The notes beneath the pieces are model-generated. The model was not told the origin of the DNA. It did not search any database and was given only the letters and a program-made list of their open reading frames with translations. A program made the translations under genes and the position numbers. A DNA stretch of 5,551 nt from Bacillota bacterium (GTDB lineage Bacteria; Bacillota; Clostridia; Peptostreptococcales; Anaerovoracaceae), in the NCBI GenBank assembly GCA_022706625.1, contig JAKJCD010000121.1, positions 1-5,551 on the forward strand, read 5' to 3'. Shown here piece after piece: positions 1 through 5,551 of this stretch. Positions within the stretch are counted from its first letter, which is position 1; each line of letters opens with the position of its first letter.

Positions 1-77
1 TTATCCCATTCCTCCTCCAGTTCGCGGGGTGCAATGATCCTTAATTGATCCAACAGCTCATCAACTTTAATTGCCAT
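1..77 (-). CDS. Nif3/YqfO-like dinuclear metal-centre protein, N-terminal fragment (cut by window edge)
   Basis: Only the first 25 codons are present; the gene runs off the left end of the window. The readable start is MAIKVDELLDQLRIIAPREL, followed by EEEWD. This fits the opening of the Nif3 family (YqfO in Bacillus), whose N-terminus typically has a short helix, then an 'AP...AEEWDN(V)GLQ' segment. The final two bases (AA) are compatible with the expected Asn. Nif3 proteins form toroidal hexamers carrying a two-metal site and have been proposed to act as metal-dependent hydrolases or metal chaperones, but their cellular role is not settled. The start is supported by a strong AGGAGG six bases upstream. 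Position directly after trmK is the usual order in Firmicutes (yqfN-yqfO), which strengthens the call. The metal ligands lie outside the window and cannot be checked. Confidence 0.8.
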   Translation of the reverse strand, partial: MAIKVDELLDQLRIIAPRELEEEWD

Positions 78-83
78 CTGATT

Positions 84-89
84 CCTCCT
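84..89 (-). promoter_or_regulatory. Ribosome binding site of the nif3-like gene
   Basis: AGGAGG on the minus strand, six bases before the ATG at 77. This is a full-strength Shine-Dalgarno core. It fixes the start of the truncated nif3-like gene and shows that this gene can initiate on its own even though the upstream trmK frame is broken. Confidence 0.8.
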
Positions 90-108
90 GAATGAATGAA
101 TTATGATC

Positions 109-294
109 TCATACTTTCCTGCACAGCTCATTGAGTTTATTTACTCGTATTTCACTATTTGCGAGCTTACAAAAGCTGGTATGCGATCCTTTTTGTCGTA
201 TTGATGCAATTATTCCTTGCTCTATTTTTATTCTACACTCTATCAATTCTTTGAGCAAGGGATCTTTGTCGAAAAATAACAGCGGACTTCGCAT
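109..294 (-). pseudogene. trmK: Out-of-frame C-terminal remnant of trmK
   Basis: A 61-codon open frame, shifted relative to the TrmK frame above it, reads MRSPLLFFDKDPLLKELIE and continues as a charged helical tail to a TGA at 111-109. The pattern 'PxL...(K)xP(L/V)(L/F)xxxx(I/W)' followed by a helical stretch is what follows the methyltransferase domain in TrmK proteins, for example the GPFL...PVF segment of the Streptococcus protein as I recall it. I therefore read it as the displaced C-terminal helical domain of trmK rather than a separate gene. It overlaps the truncated TrmK frame by 52 bases. It begins with an ATG at 294 and has a weak GAAGG about nine bases upstream, so independent translation cannot be excluded. 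The assignment by homology is fairly firm. Whether the break is biological or an assembly error is not known. Confidence 0.65.
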
Positions 295-743
295 ATATGA
301 TTACCTTCTTTAACAAGCCGTTCTTTGTTGACAGTATATCCATTTTTATACAGCCATATCCTCAGTTTATCCTGGCCGTTTCTGGGCTGCAGAATATACT
401 TTCGGAAGCTTCTTGTTTTCTTCTGATCTTTTGCCAAAATCTCAGTGATCATCATTCCGCCCATCCCCGCTATAACAACAGTATCAACTTCTCCGCTGCG
501 TAAAGTTTCAAGGCCGTTTCCGAGACGCAAATCCGCTGCCATTTCTGGAGAATAAGCCAGCAGATTTGCCTTAGCCTTTTCCAGAGGTCCGGGCCTGATA
601 TCACTTAAGATTACCTTTGGGCTTATTTTTTGATTGAACAGAAAAATAGGCAGCAGACCATGGTCTGTGCCTATATCGGCTACTCTTTCTCCCCAATGGA
701 TGTATTCTGCCATTGCAGCCAGTCTTTTGGGAATTTGAATCAT
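243..743 (-). CDS. trmK: tRNA (adenine(22)-N1)-methyltransferase TrmK, methyltransferase domain with frameshifted C-terminus
   Basis: TrmK (YqfN/Sp1610 family) uses S-adenosylmethionine to methylate N1 of A22 in the D-arm of bacterial tRNAs. The 166-residue product shows a class I Rossmann fold: motif I VADIGTDHG at 21-29, an acidic residue at D48 likely near the SAM ribose, GNGLE at 75-79, the family signature AGMGGMM at 92-98, and ILQPRNGQDKLRIWLYKNG at 117-135. The conserved 'GxxxxEV' is at 147-153 (GNHICEV). After that the frame gives CYFSTKIPCSKN and stops. Family members are about 225-240 residues long and continue into a helical C-terminal domain implicated in tRNA binding. That domain is found in another frame just downstream (294-109). 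The start is nine bases after the rpoD stop, with AAGGTG overlapping that stop, so translation is probably coupled to rpoD. The domain call is secure. Activity of this truncated form is doubtful. Confidence 0.87.
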   Translation of the reverse strand: MIQIPKRLAAMAEYIHWGERVADIGTDHGLLPIFLFNQKISPKVILSDIRPGPLEKAKANLLAYSPEMAADLRLGNGLETLRSGEVDTVVIAGMGGMMITEILAKDQKKTRSFRKYILQPRNGQDKLRIWLYKNGYTVNKERLVKEGNHICEVRCYFSTKIPCSKN

Positions 744-748
744 CTCAG

Positions 749-754
749 CACCTT
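749..754 (-). promoter_or_regulatory. Ribosome binding site of trmK overlapping the rpoD stop codon
   Basis: AAGGTG on the minus strand, five bases before the trmK ATG at 743. Its first two bases are also the last two bases of the rpoD TAA stop. Ribosomes finishing rpoD would clear or deliver onto this site, which suggests translational coupling of trmK to rpoD. Confidence 0.6.
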
Positions 755-1889
755 ATTCCAAATAGTCTTTAAGCTTCTTGCTTCTGCTGGGATGGCGGAG
801 TTTTCTTAGAGCCTTAGCCTCGATCTGGCGTATTCTTTCCCTGGTAACATCAAAACGTTTGCCTACTTCTTCCAGCGTCCTTGCCCTTCCGTCGTCCAGA
901 CCGAAACGCAGTCTCAGCACCCTTTGTTCCCTTTCCGTAAGGGTATCTAAAACCTCCACCAGCTGTTCCTTCAGCATTGAAAAAGCTGCCGCATCAGCCG
1001 GAGCCGGTACATCCTCATCAGGGATGAAATCGCCCAGATGGCTGTCCTCCTCTTCACCGATGGGGGTTTCCAAAGAAACGGGTTCCTGGGCAATTTTTAG
1101 TATCTCCCTGACTTTTTCCTCAGAAATATCCATCTCATTGGCGATTTCCTCAGGAGTAGGCTCCCTCCCTTTTTCCTGAAGCAGCTGCCGGGATATCCTT
1201 ATAAGCTTGTTGATGGTTTCAACCATATGCACCGGGATTCTTATGGTTCTTGCCTGGTCAGCTATTGACCTGGTAATTGCCTGTCTGATCCACCAGGTAG
1301 CATATGTACTGAATTTGTAACCCTTCCTCCAGTCAAACTTATCTACCGCTTTGATCAGACCCAGGTTGCCTTCTTGAATCAGATCCAGAAACAGCATCCC
1401 TCGGCCCACATATCGTTTAGCTATGCTCACCACCAGTCGCAAGTTGGCCTCGCACAATTTCTGCTTTGCCTCTTCATTTCCCATTTCCATCTGTTTTGCC
1501 AGTTCGATCTCTTCTTCCGCCGTAAGCAAAGCGACTTTCCCTATTTCTTTTAGATACATCCTTACCGGATCATCAACGGCTATCCCTTTGGGGATCGAAG
1601 CTTCCAAATCAGTTTCCGTTTCATCCGCAGCTGTCTCCGGCTCTGCCTCTTCTTCCTGCTCCAGTGCAATGATTTCGAAATCATCTGGATCTGTCTCAGA
1701 AACGATTTCGATTCCCATTGAGATCAGAGCGTCATAGAGATCATCCATCTGGTTTTTGTCCATATCCACATTTTCCAGGTGTGCAGATATTTCCTGATAG
1801 GTGATGGCTCCTTTATTTTTAGCTTTTTCCATCAACTCGTTGACGAACTCAAACCTCTTATCTTCGGGTTGTTCCATATCATAGCTCAT
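753..1889 (-). CDS. rpoD: Primary RNA polymerase sigma factor RpoD/SigA (sigma-70 group 1)
   Basis: This is the housekeeping sigma subunit, which directs core RNA polymerase to -10/-35 promoters. The 378 residues match the short sigma-A of Firmicutes (371 in B. subtilis). Region 1.1 occupies about 1-75 and is followed by an acidic linker (about 77-95, EQEEEAEPETAADETETD). Region 1.2 follows at about 105-137 (DDPVRMYLKEIG). Region 2 spans about 138-212, including LRLVVSIAKRYVGRGM, the core-binding DLIQEGNLGLIKAVDKF, and the -10 recognition helix YATWWIRQAITRSIADQ at 196-212. Region 3 follows, with the 3.2 finger around DFIPDEDVPAPADA at 287-300. Region 4.2 at about 338-365 carries the -35 helix-turn-helix (VTRERIRQIEAKALRKLR). 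All regions are intact. The start has AAGGGAG six bases upstream, inside the end of dnaG, and the gene overlaps dnaG by 11 bases. A second Met at codon 5 is possible but less well spaced. Confidence 0.98.
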   Translation of the reverse strand: MSYDMEQPEDKRFEFVNELMEKAKNKGAITYQEISAHLENVDMDKNQMDDLYDALISMGIEIVSETDPDDFEIIALEQEEEAEPETAADETETDLEASIPKGIAVDDPVRMYLKEIGKVALLTAEEEIELAKQMEMGNEEAKQKLCEANLRLVVSIAKRYVGRGMLFLDLIQEGNLGLIKAVDKFDWRKGYKFSTYATWWIRQAITRSIADQARTIRIPVHMVETINKLIRISRQLLQEKGREPTPEEIANEMDISEEKVREILKIAQEPVSLETPIGEEEDSHLGDFIPDEDVPAPADAAAFSMLKEQLVEVLDTLTEREQRVLRLRFGLDDGRARTLEEVGKRFDVTRERIRQIEAKALRKLRHPSRSKKLKDYLE

Positions 1890-3633
1890 TGCGTGCTCCC
1901 TTGTACCTTTCCCTTTGTATATCCATCAATTCCTTACTTAATTCCAATATTTTTTCACTATCCTTTTCATCGTCCAGTATGGAAAGTATCTTAATCAGCT
2001 CTTCTTCTCTCTTCCCTTTTTTGATCGTGCGGATGTGTGAAACGCATTCTTCAAATACCTGTTTGTCTCTGTTGGCAATATGGACTGTTTCGAGCGTATG
2101 TGCCAGTACCGCTCTGGATTCCTCATCCAAGCTGTCTTGCAGCTGTTTAAGATCTATTTCTTCATCAGGTTTATATAATGAACGAATTATCTCATATATC
2201 CGGTAGCAGGACACTGTTTCAAAAAAGTCTTTATAAGGTTCTATCAGCGGAACGTATGAGCTTCTGAGAAGCATCAGCCTTATCAAATGAAGCTCCAGCA
2301 ATGAAGATCTATCTATACCGCCTTTACGACGCCCTTCTGTATTTTCCCAATTTTTTGGAACGGTCACAAACCCGCTCCCGAAAACTTCAAGCCGGAAAGC
2401 ACCCTCGGATATTCCTGTTTCCGATGCCACTTTTTTTATATAAGTCTCTGCTTCCACGGGGCTTATACATTTCATGGCACGGGCCGCTTCTTTCAAAAAA
2501 AACACATTTCCGGCGGTAGTATTCAAGTCTACTTGCTTTTTAATGTTTGACAGCTTGTAATCCATGAATGGTAAAGCTTGTTTAATAAGTGCGGAAAAAG
2601 CTTCCTTTCCGTTTTCTTTTATATATTCATCCGGATCCTTCCCCCCCGGAATCTGAAGTATCTTTACATTGCACCCTGCAGCATACAAAATATCCATTCC
2701 TCTTAATGCCGCTGCTTGTCCCGCCTCATCGGCATCATAAGCCAATATGACATTGTCCGTATAACGCTTCAGCATCATAGCCTGGCTTTCAGTAAGCGCA
2801 GTTCCCAACGAAGCGGAAACATTTCGTATTCCATACTGATACAAGGATATTACGTCCATATACCCTTCAACAAGTATTGCACAATCTTCTCTATTTATAT
2901 CCTCCCTTGTCAAATTTAATCCATACAGGCTGTTTTTCTTCTGAAATATCGGCGATTCCTGCGAGTTCAGATACTTAGGGGTACCGTTGCCTATTGTTCG
3001 TCCGCCAAATCCTATTACCTTCTTGCTGGTGCTAATGATCGGAAATACGACCCGATCACGAAATTTATCATAGATCTTGCCGCCTGATTCCGATACGAGT
3101 CCCAGTGAAAGCAGCAGCTTGCGATCATAACCTTTACTCGATAAATAGTCAAACAAACTCTGCCATTCTGCGTCTGCATAGCCGATCCCGAATTTTTTCA
3201 GCACCGAGGGTCCCAACTCTCTCGATCTCATATATGCGGCGGCGCTGTTAGGTTCCATCGAAAAGCGCTTGTGATAAAATGATGCCGTTTCACGATTTAT
3301 TTCATACAGCTGTGCTTTTTTTCCTTCCGCTCCGAAGCCCGTATTTTGTAATTCCAGCCCGCACTCTTCCGCAAGTTTCTCAAGGGCACCCTGAAAATCA
3401 AGATTGTGGTACCGTTTGGTAAACTCAATCACATCGCCCGTGGCTCCGCAACCAAAGCAGGTAAAAATCTGCTTGTCCTCAGATACAACGAAGGACGGCG
3501 TTTTTTCATTATGAAACGGGCATAACCCTTTATGATTGTAACCGGTCTTCTTCAATGCGACTTGTCGGCCGACCACATCAACAATGTTACACCTGCTTTT
3601 TATTTCTTCGACTATATTGAAGTTTGATGCCAT
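1879..3633 (-). CDS. dnaG: DNA primase DnaG
   Basis: DnaG makes the RNA primers for lagging-strand synthesis and works with the replicative helicase DnaB (DnaC in Bacillus). The 584-residue product is close to the usual 600. The N-terminal CHC2 zinc ribbon is intact, with ligands C38, H41, C59 and C62 (CPFHNEKTPSF, then FTCFGCGATGDVI). The basic RNA-polymerase-like subdomain lies around 186-240 (DKFRDRVVFPI, GFGGRTI, KYLNSQESPIFQK, LYGL). The TOPRIM core follows, with VEGYMD at 255-260 (E256), YDADEAG at 299-305 (D300, D302) and IPGGKDPDEYI at 328-338. The poorly conserved region from about 440 to the end is the expected helicase-interaction domain. The ATG at 3633 is the first possible start, because an in-frame TAG lies 30 bases upstream. 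Its ribosome site is weak (AGGA, nine bases away). The gene lies 84 bases after dgt and overlaps rpoD by 11 bases. Confidence 0.98.
   Translation of the reverse strand: MASNFNIVEEIKSRCNIVDVVGRQVALKKTGYNHKGLCPFHNEKTPSFVVSEDKQIFTCFGCGATGDVIEFTKRYHNLDFQGALEKLAEECGLELQNTGFGAEGKKAQLYEINRETASFYHKRFSMEPNSAAAYMRSRELGPSVLKKFGIGYADAEWQSLFDYLSSKGYDRKLLLSLGLVSESGGKIYDKFRDRVVFPIISTSKKVIGFGGRTIGNGTPKYLNSQESPIFQKKNSLYGLNLTREDINREDCAILVEGYMDVISLYQYGIRNVSASLGTALTESQAMMLKRYTDNVILAYDADEAGQAAALRGMDILYAAGCNVKILQIPGGKDPDEYIKENGKEAFSALIKQALPFMDYKLSNIKKQVDLNTTAGNVFFLKEAARAMKCISPVEAETYIKKVASETGISEGAFRLEVFGSGFVTVPKNWENTEGRRKGGIDRSSLLELHLIRLMLLRSSYVPLIEPYKDFFETVSCYRIYEIIRSLYKPDEEIDLKQLQDSLDEESRAVLAHTLETVHIANRDKQVFEECVSHIRTIKKGKREEELIKILSILDDEKDSEKILELSKELMDIQRERYKGARNEL
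1896..1902 (-). promoter_or_regulatory. Ribosome binding site of rpoD within the 3' end of dnaG
   Basis: AAGGGAG on the minus strand, six bases before the rpoD ATG at 1889 and inside dnaG codons for its last residues. It supports the 1889 start over the internal Met at codon 5. Because the dnaG stop lies beyond the rpoD start, the two genes can be translationally coupled. Confidence 0.75.
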
Positions 3634-3684
3634 GTCGTACTGTCCTGTTCTATCATTTCGCCACTATATACGACAATAAGGGGA

Positions 3685-3714
3685 GAATTCCTTTTTAGAA
3701 AATAAAAAGAATCC
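3685..3714 (-). other. Imperfect AT-rich hairpin between dgt and dnaG
   Basis: On the minus strand, GGATTCTTTTTA can pair with TAAAAAGGAATTC across a five-base TTTTC loop. This gives about 12 pairs with one G-U wobble and one bulged G. It starts three bases after the dgt stop codon. No T-run follows it (the next bases are TCCCCTTATTG), so it is not a canonical intrinsic terminator. It could slow polymerase, mark an RNA processing point, or be chance pairing in AT-rich sequence. The rest of this 84-base spacer holds no convincing -35/-10 pair. Confidence 0.3.
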
Positions 3715-3717
3715 GAA

Positions 3718-4728
3718 TTATTTCCAGGACTTTGGCACAAAGATCTCTTTAAAGAGATTTACTGCATACCGATCTGTCATTCCTGCGATATGATCCTTAA
3801 CCACCTCTTGTATACCATAAAGCGGGATTCCGCGTCTGCGCTCCTCCGGCAATTTCTTAGGATTGCTTTCAAAGTAGTCATAAAGCAGGAATATCATGGA
3901 CTTTATTTTATTTAGTTCTTCATCCTTCTTGACTTTCCTGCTGTGATATACATTCTCAAACATAAAATCTCTCAGTTTGTTCATGTAAAACAGTTTTTCG
4001 TCGCTCATAGCTATACTACCTGATTTATCACTGTTTATGACCAGATCGCTGACCAGATTGTTGATCCGTCTCCGATGATCGGATCCCAGTTCCTCCATGC
4101 AGTCCGGCGGCAAATCCGTTTTACTTATCACATTGCACCTTAGAGCATCATCGATATCGTGATTGATATATGCTATGCGGTCACTGTAACGGACTATCAG
4201 ACCTTCCGGAGTGTACGGCAAACCTTCTCCCGTGTGGTTCAAAATTCCGTCCTTCACCTCTTCAGTCAAGTTCATGCCCGCCGTCGTTCCGTGGTTTTCG
4301 AGTACCTCCGCCACTCTTAAGCTTTGAATGTTGTGCTTAAAGCCCTTTTCGTGCCTTTCGTTTAAAAACTCTTCTCCGTTATGCCCAAAAGGCGTATGTC
4401 CGAGATCGTGCCCCATTGCTATTGCTTCCGTAAGATCTTCATTCATGCAAAGGGATCTGGCGATGGTCCGTGCTATCTGGGAAACCTCCAGTGTGTGTGT
4501 AAGACGCGTACGAAAATGGTCTCCCTCCGGAGCAAGAAAAACCTGAGTTTTATGCATTAGCCGCCGAAAGGCTTTCGAGTGGATGATCCTGTCCCTGTCC
4601 CGCTGAAAATCCGTTCTGAAAACACATTTATCTTCTTCCAGGGCGCGGCCTTTAGATTCCGCAGATTTGGTGGCGCCGGCGGAAAGAATGGTGTATTCCC
4701 TCAGTTCTAATTCTTCGCGAAGTATCAT
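3718..4728 (-). CDS. dgt: Deoxyguanosinetriphosphate triphosphohydrolase-like HD-domain protein
   Basis: Members of this family cleave dNTPs to the deoxynucleoside and triphosphate, trimming the dNTP pool. The 336-residue product shows the opening RTDFQRDRDRIIHSKAFRRL (38-57) followed by MHKTQVF. The HD metal site is complete: H78 in LTHTLEV, H107-D108 in GHDLGHTPFGHNGE, and D183 in RYSDRIAYINHDIDDA. The C-terminal half (about 200-336) is helical, as in the bacterial dGTPase-like proteins. An upstream ATG at 4806 would add 26 residues that overlap the preceding gene and do not look like the family. I chose 4728 because AAGGGAG lies seven bases before it and the protein then begins MILREELELRE, as expected. 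The gene sits 25 bases after the catalase-like gene and upstream of dnaG, a frequent clostridial arrangement. True substrate preference (dGTP or all dNTPs) cannot be read from the sequence. Confidence 0.93.
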   Translation of the reverse strand: MILREELELREYTILSAGATKSAESKGRALEEDKCVFRTDFQRDRDRIIHSKAFRRLMHKTQVFLAPEGDHFRTRLTHTLEVSQIARTIARSLCMNEDLTEAIAMGHDLGHTPFGHNGEEFLNERHEKGFKHNIQSLRVAEVLENHGTTAGMNLTEEVKDGILNHTGEGLPYTPEGLIVRYSDRIAYINHDIDDALRCNVISKTDLPPDCMEELGSDHRRRINNLVSDLVINSDKSGSIAMSDEKLFYMNKLRDFMFENVYHSRKVKKDEELNKIKSMIFLLYDYFESNPKKLPEERRRGIPLYGIQEVVKDHIAGMTDRYAVNLFKEIFVPKSWK

Positions 4729-4735
4729 TTTGCTG

Positions 4736-4742
4736 CTCCCTT
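4736..4742 (-). promoter_or_regulatory. Ribosome binding site that decides the dgt start
   Basis: AAGGGAG on the minus strand, seven bases before the ATG at 4728, in the 25-base gap after the catalase-like stop. It favours this start over the upstream in-frame ATG at 4806. It is nearly the same as the rpoD site (both read AAGGGAGCA). Confidence 0.75.
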
Positions 4743-4753
4743 GTTTTTCGATT

Positions 4754-5551
4754 CTAACATAGCCCAAGCCACTTTTCAAGCGAGTTGCCGACGGCTGTAT
4801 TGGCATCTTTTAAATACTGAACGATTACCCTCTGAATATTTTCACCGATGAAAAGCATCTCTTCTCCCATATTATCGATCAAGGCATTTTTCTCTTTTTC
4901 ATCCATAGATTGAAGCCTCCATGCCAATTGCCCAGTAATAAGGTGGTTTGGTTCGTAATGCTGTATTTTGGCACCTCCCGTTGAGACTTTCTGCTGTAAA
5001 AAGGTCGGATCCACCGCCATGTATGTGTTTCCGGTCCTGCATCTTTCATGGTCCAAAGAAAAATAGGTCATAGCTATCAGCAGGGGCTCCGGTGAAAGAT
5101 CTATCCCGGGGATAAGCCTTCCGGGAGAGAAGTAACAGTTTTCGACCTCCGCTCGGTAATCCTCCACTCCGCTGCGCAGTATCATCTTCCCCACTTTAGT
5201 CCATGGAACGGATGTTTCCGGCCATAGCACCGTAGGATCCAGAAGAGACATTTCACTCTCCACATTCTGTCCCGTCGATATCAACTGTACACAAAGTTCA
5301 TATTTGATACTTCCTCCTCTCTCAAGCACTCCCGCTAAATCCCGGGAAGCCGCATCGGGATCATAACCGGCAAGAAATTCAGCTTCCTGGCGGTTGATTT
5401 CTTCAACTCCCTCAAAAGGTTTCCAGTGGTATCTTACCCAAAAACTTTCTCCCTTGTCATTTTCCCATACAAAAGTGTGCACACTGTGGCCTTCCATTGT
5501 ACGATAGCTTTTTATTGTCCCGCGATTGGAATAAAGCCAGGTAATCATATG
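4754..5551 (-). CDS. Catalase-family protein lacking the proximal haem tyrosine, C-terminal part (5' end outside window)
   Basis: The frame is open to the right edge (a CAT codon precedes the ATG at 5548), so this is the last 265 codons of a longer gene. Numbering from that Met, it matches the catalase core: (H)MITWLYSNRGTIKSYRTMEG at 1-20, VHTFVWENDKGESFWVRYHWKP at 23-44, LLDPTVLWP at 102-110, and VENCYFSPGRLIPGIDLSPEP at 135-155. The tail at about 203-264 resembles the catalase-related C-terminal helical domain (ALIDNMGEE, then a GNSLEKWLGL ending). Catalases use a haem-ligating Tyr in an R-x-F-x-Y motif shortly after SP-(D/E)-x-LL. Here that stretch is MTYFS at 160-164, so the Arg position is Met and the Tyr position is Ser. 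The distal His and Asn would be upstream, outside the window. Family membership is clear; classical hydrogen peroxide dismutation is doubtful. The 25-base gap to dgt suggests co-transcription. Confidence 0.85.
   Translation of the reverse strand, partial: HMITWLYSNRGTIKSYRTMEGHSVHTFVWENDKGESFWVRYHWKPFEGVEEINRQEAEFLAGYDPDAASRDLAGVLERGGSIKYELCVQLISTGQNVESEMSLLDPTVLWPETSVPWTKVGKMILRSGVEDYRAEVENCYFSPGRLIPGIDLSPEPLLIAMTYFSLDHERCRTGNTYMAVDPTFLQQKVSTGGAKIQHYEPNHLITGQLAWRLQSMDEKEKNALIDNMGEEMLFIGENIQRVIVQYLKDANTAVGNSLEKWLGLC

Noticed and set aside
89..102. Short AATG tandem repeat between the trmK remnant and the nif3-like gene
   Set aside because: Only about three short units in AT-rich spacer next to the ribosome site; this is expected by chance.
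131..503. Plus-strand open frames at 131-313 and 297-503
   Set aside because: Both are antisense to trmK and its remnant, with no recognisable protein features or convincing start signals.
1423..1737. A 104-codon plus-strand open frame opposite rpoD, rich in Ser and Ile
   Set aside because: It lies entirely antisense to the well-conserved rpoD, and its Ser-rich composition is what the complement of acidic and Arg/Lys-rich codons gives. No ribosome site or family resemblance is seen. The same holds for the other plus-strand frames at 778-1179, 1779-1994, 1889-2206, 2301-2519, 2716-2919 and 4328-4546.
3660..3680. TTGTCG with TATATA or GATAGA nearby as a dnaG promoter
   Set aside because: The spacing between TTGTCG and any -10-like hexamer is wrong, or the match is only three of six. 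A start there would also leave almost no leader before the dnaG ATG.
3685..3720. Intrinsic terminator after dgt
   Set aside because: The stem is AT-rich with a bulge, and no T-run follows it in the direction of transcription. It is listed only as a low-confidence hairpin.
4729..4806. A longer dgt beginning at the ATG at 4806, adding 26 residues
   Set aside because: The extension overlaps the end of the catalase-like gene by 53 bases, does not resemble the family N-terminus, and the ATG at 4728 has a strong, well-spaced AAGGGAG.
5546..5551. Treating the ATG at 5548 as the real start of the catalase-like gene
   Set aside because: The residue before it is His, giving HMITWL, which matches the internal catalase segment HxxTWL. 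The frame stays open to the window edge, so the gene clearly continues outside.

Overview
The window looks like a chromosomal housekeeping segment from a Firmicute, most likely an anaerobic member of the class Clostridia. This rests on the gene order dgt-dnaG-rpoD-trmK-nif3, on strong AGGAGG or AAGGGAG ribosome binding sites, and on the character of the proteins (short 378-residue primary sigma factor, 584-residue DnaG). Genus and species cannot be set from the sequence alone. All six recognisable genes lie on the minus strand, so transcription runs from high to low coordinates. There are no RNA genes, CRISPR arrays, insertion sequences or long repeats that I can support.

Layout in the direction of transcription. 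At 5551-4754 is the C-terminal part of a catalase-family protein, cut by the window edge. At 4728-3718 is dgt, an HD-domain dNTP triphosphohydrolase, starting 25 bases after the catalase-like gene. An 84-base spacer with an imperfect hairpin and no convincing promoter follows. At 3633-1879 is dnaG (primase), and at 1889-753 is rpoD (primary sigma factor), whose start overlaps the dnaG end by 11 bases. At 743-243 is trmK (tRNA adenine-22 N1-methyltransferase), whose reading frame breaks before its C-terminal domain. The missing C-terminal part is still readable in another frame at 294-109. At 77-1 is the first part of a Nif3/YqfO-type gene.

Together this is a clostridial form of the macromolecular synthesis operon. 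Dgt acts on the dNTP pool, DnaG primes replication, RpoD directs housekeeping transcription, and TrmK modifies tRNA. The short gaps and the overlap suggest at least partial co-transcription.

I do not see a wholly new multi-gene system. Two features stand out. First, the catalase-family protein lacks the proximal haem-ligand tyrosine and its partner arginine, although the regions on both sides are well conserved. Second, trmK carries an apparent out-of-frame internal deletion, which is either a genuine lesion or an assembly fault.
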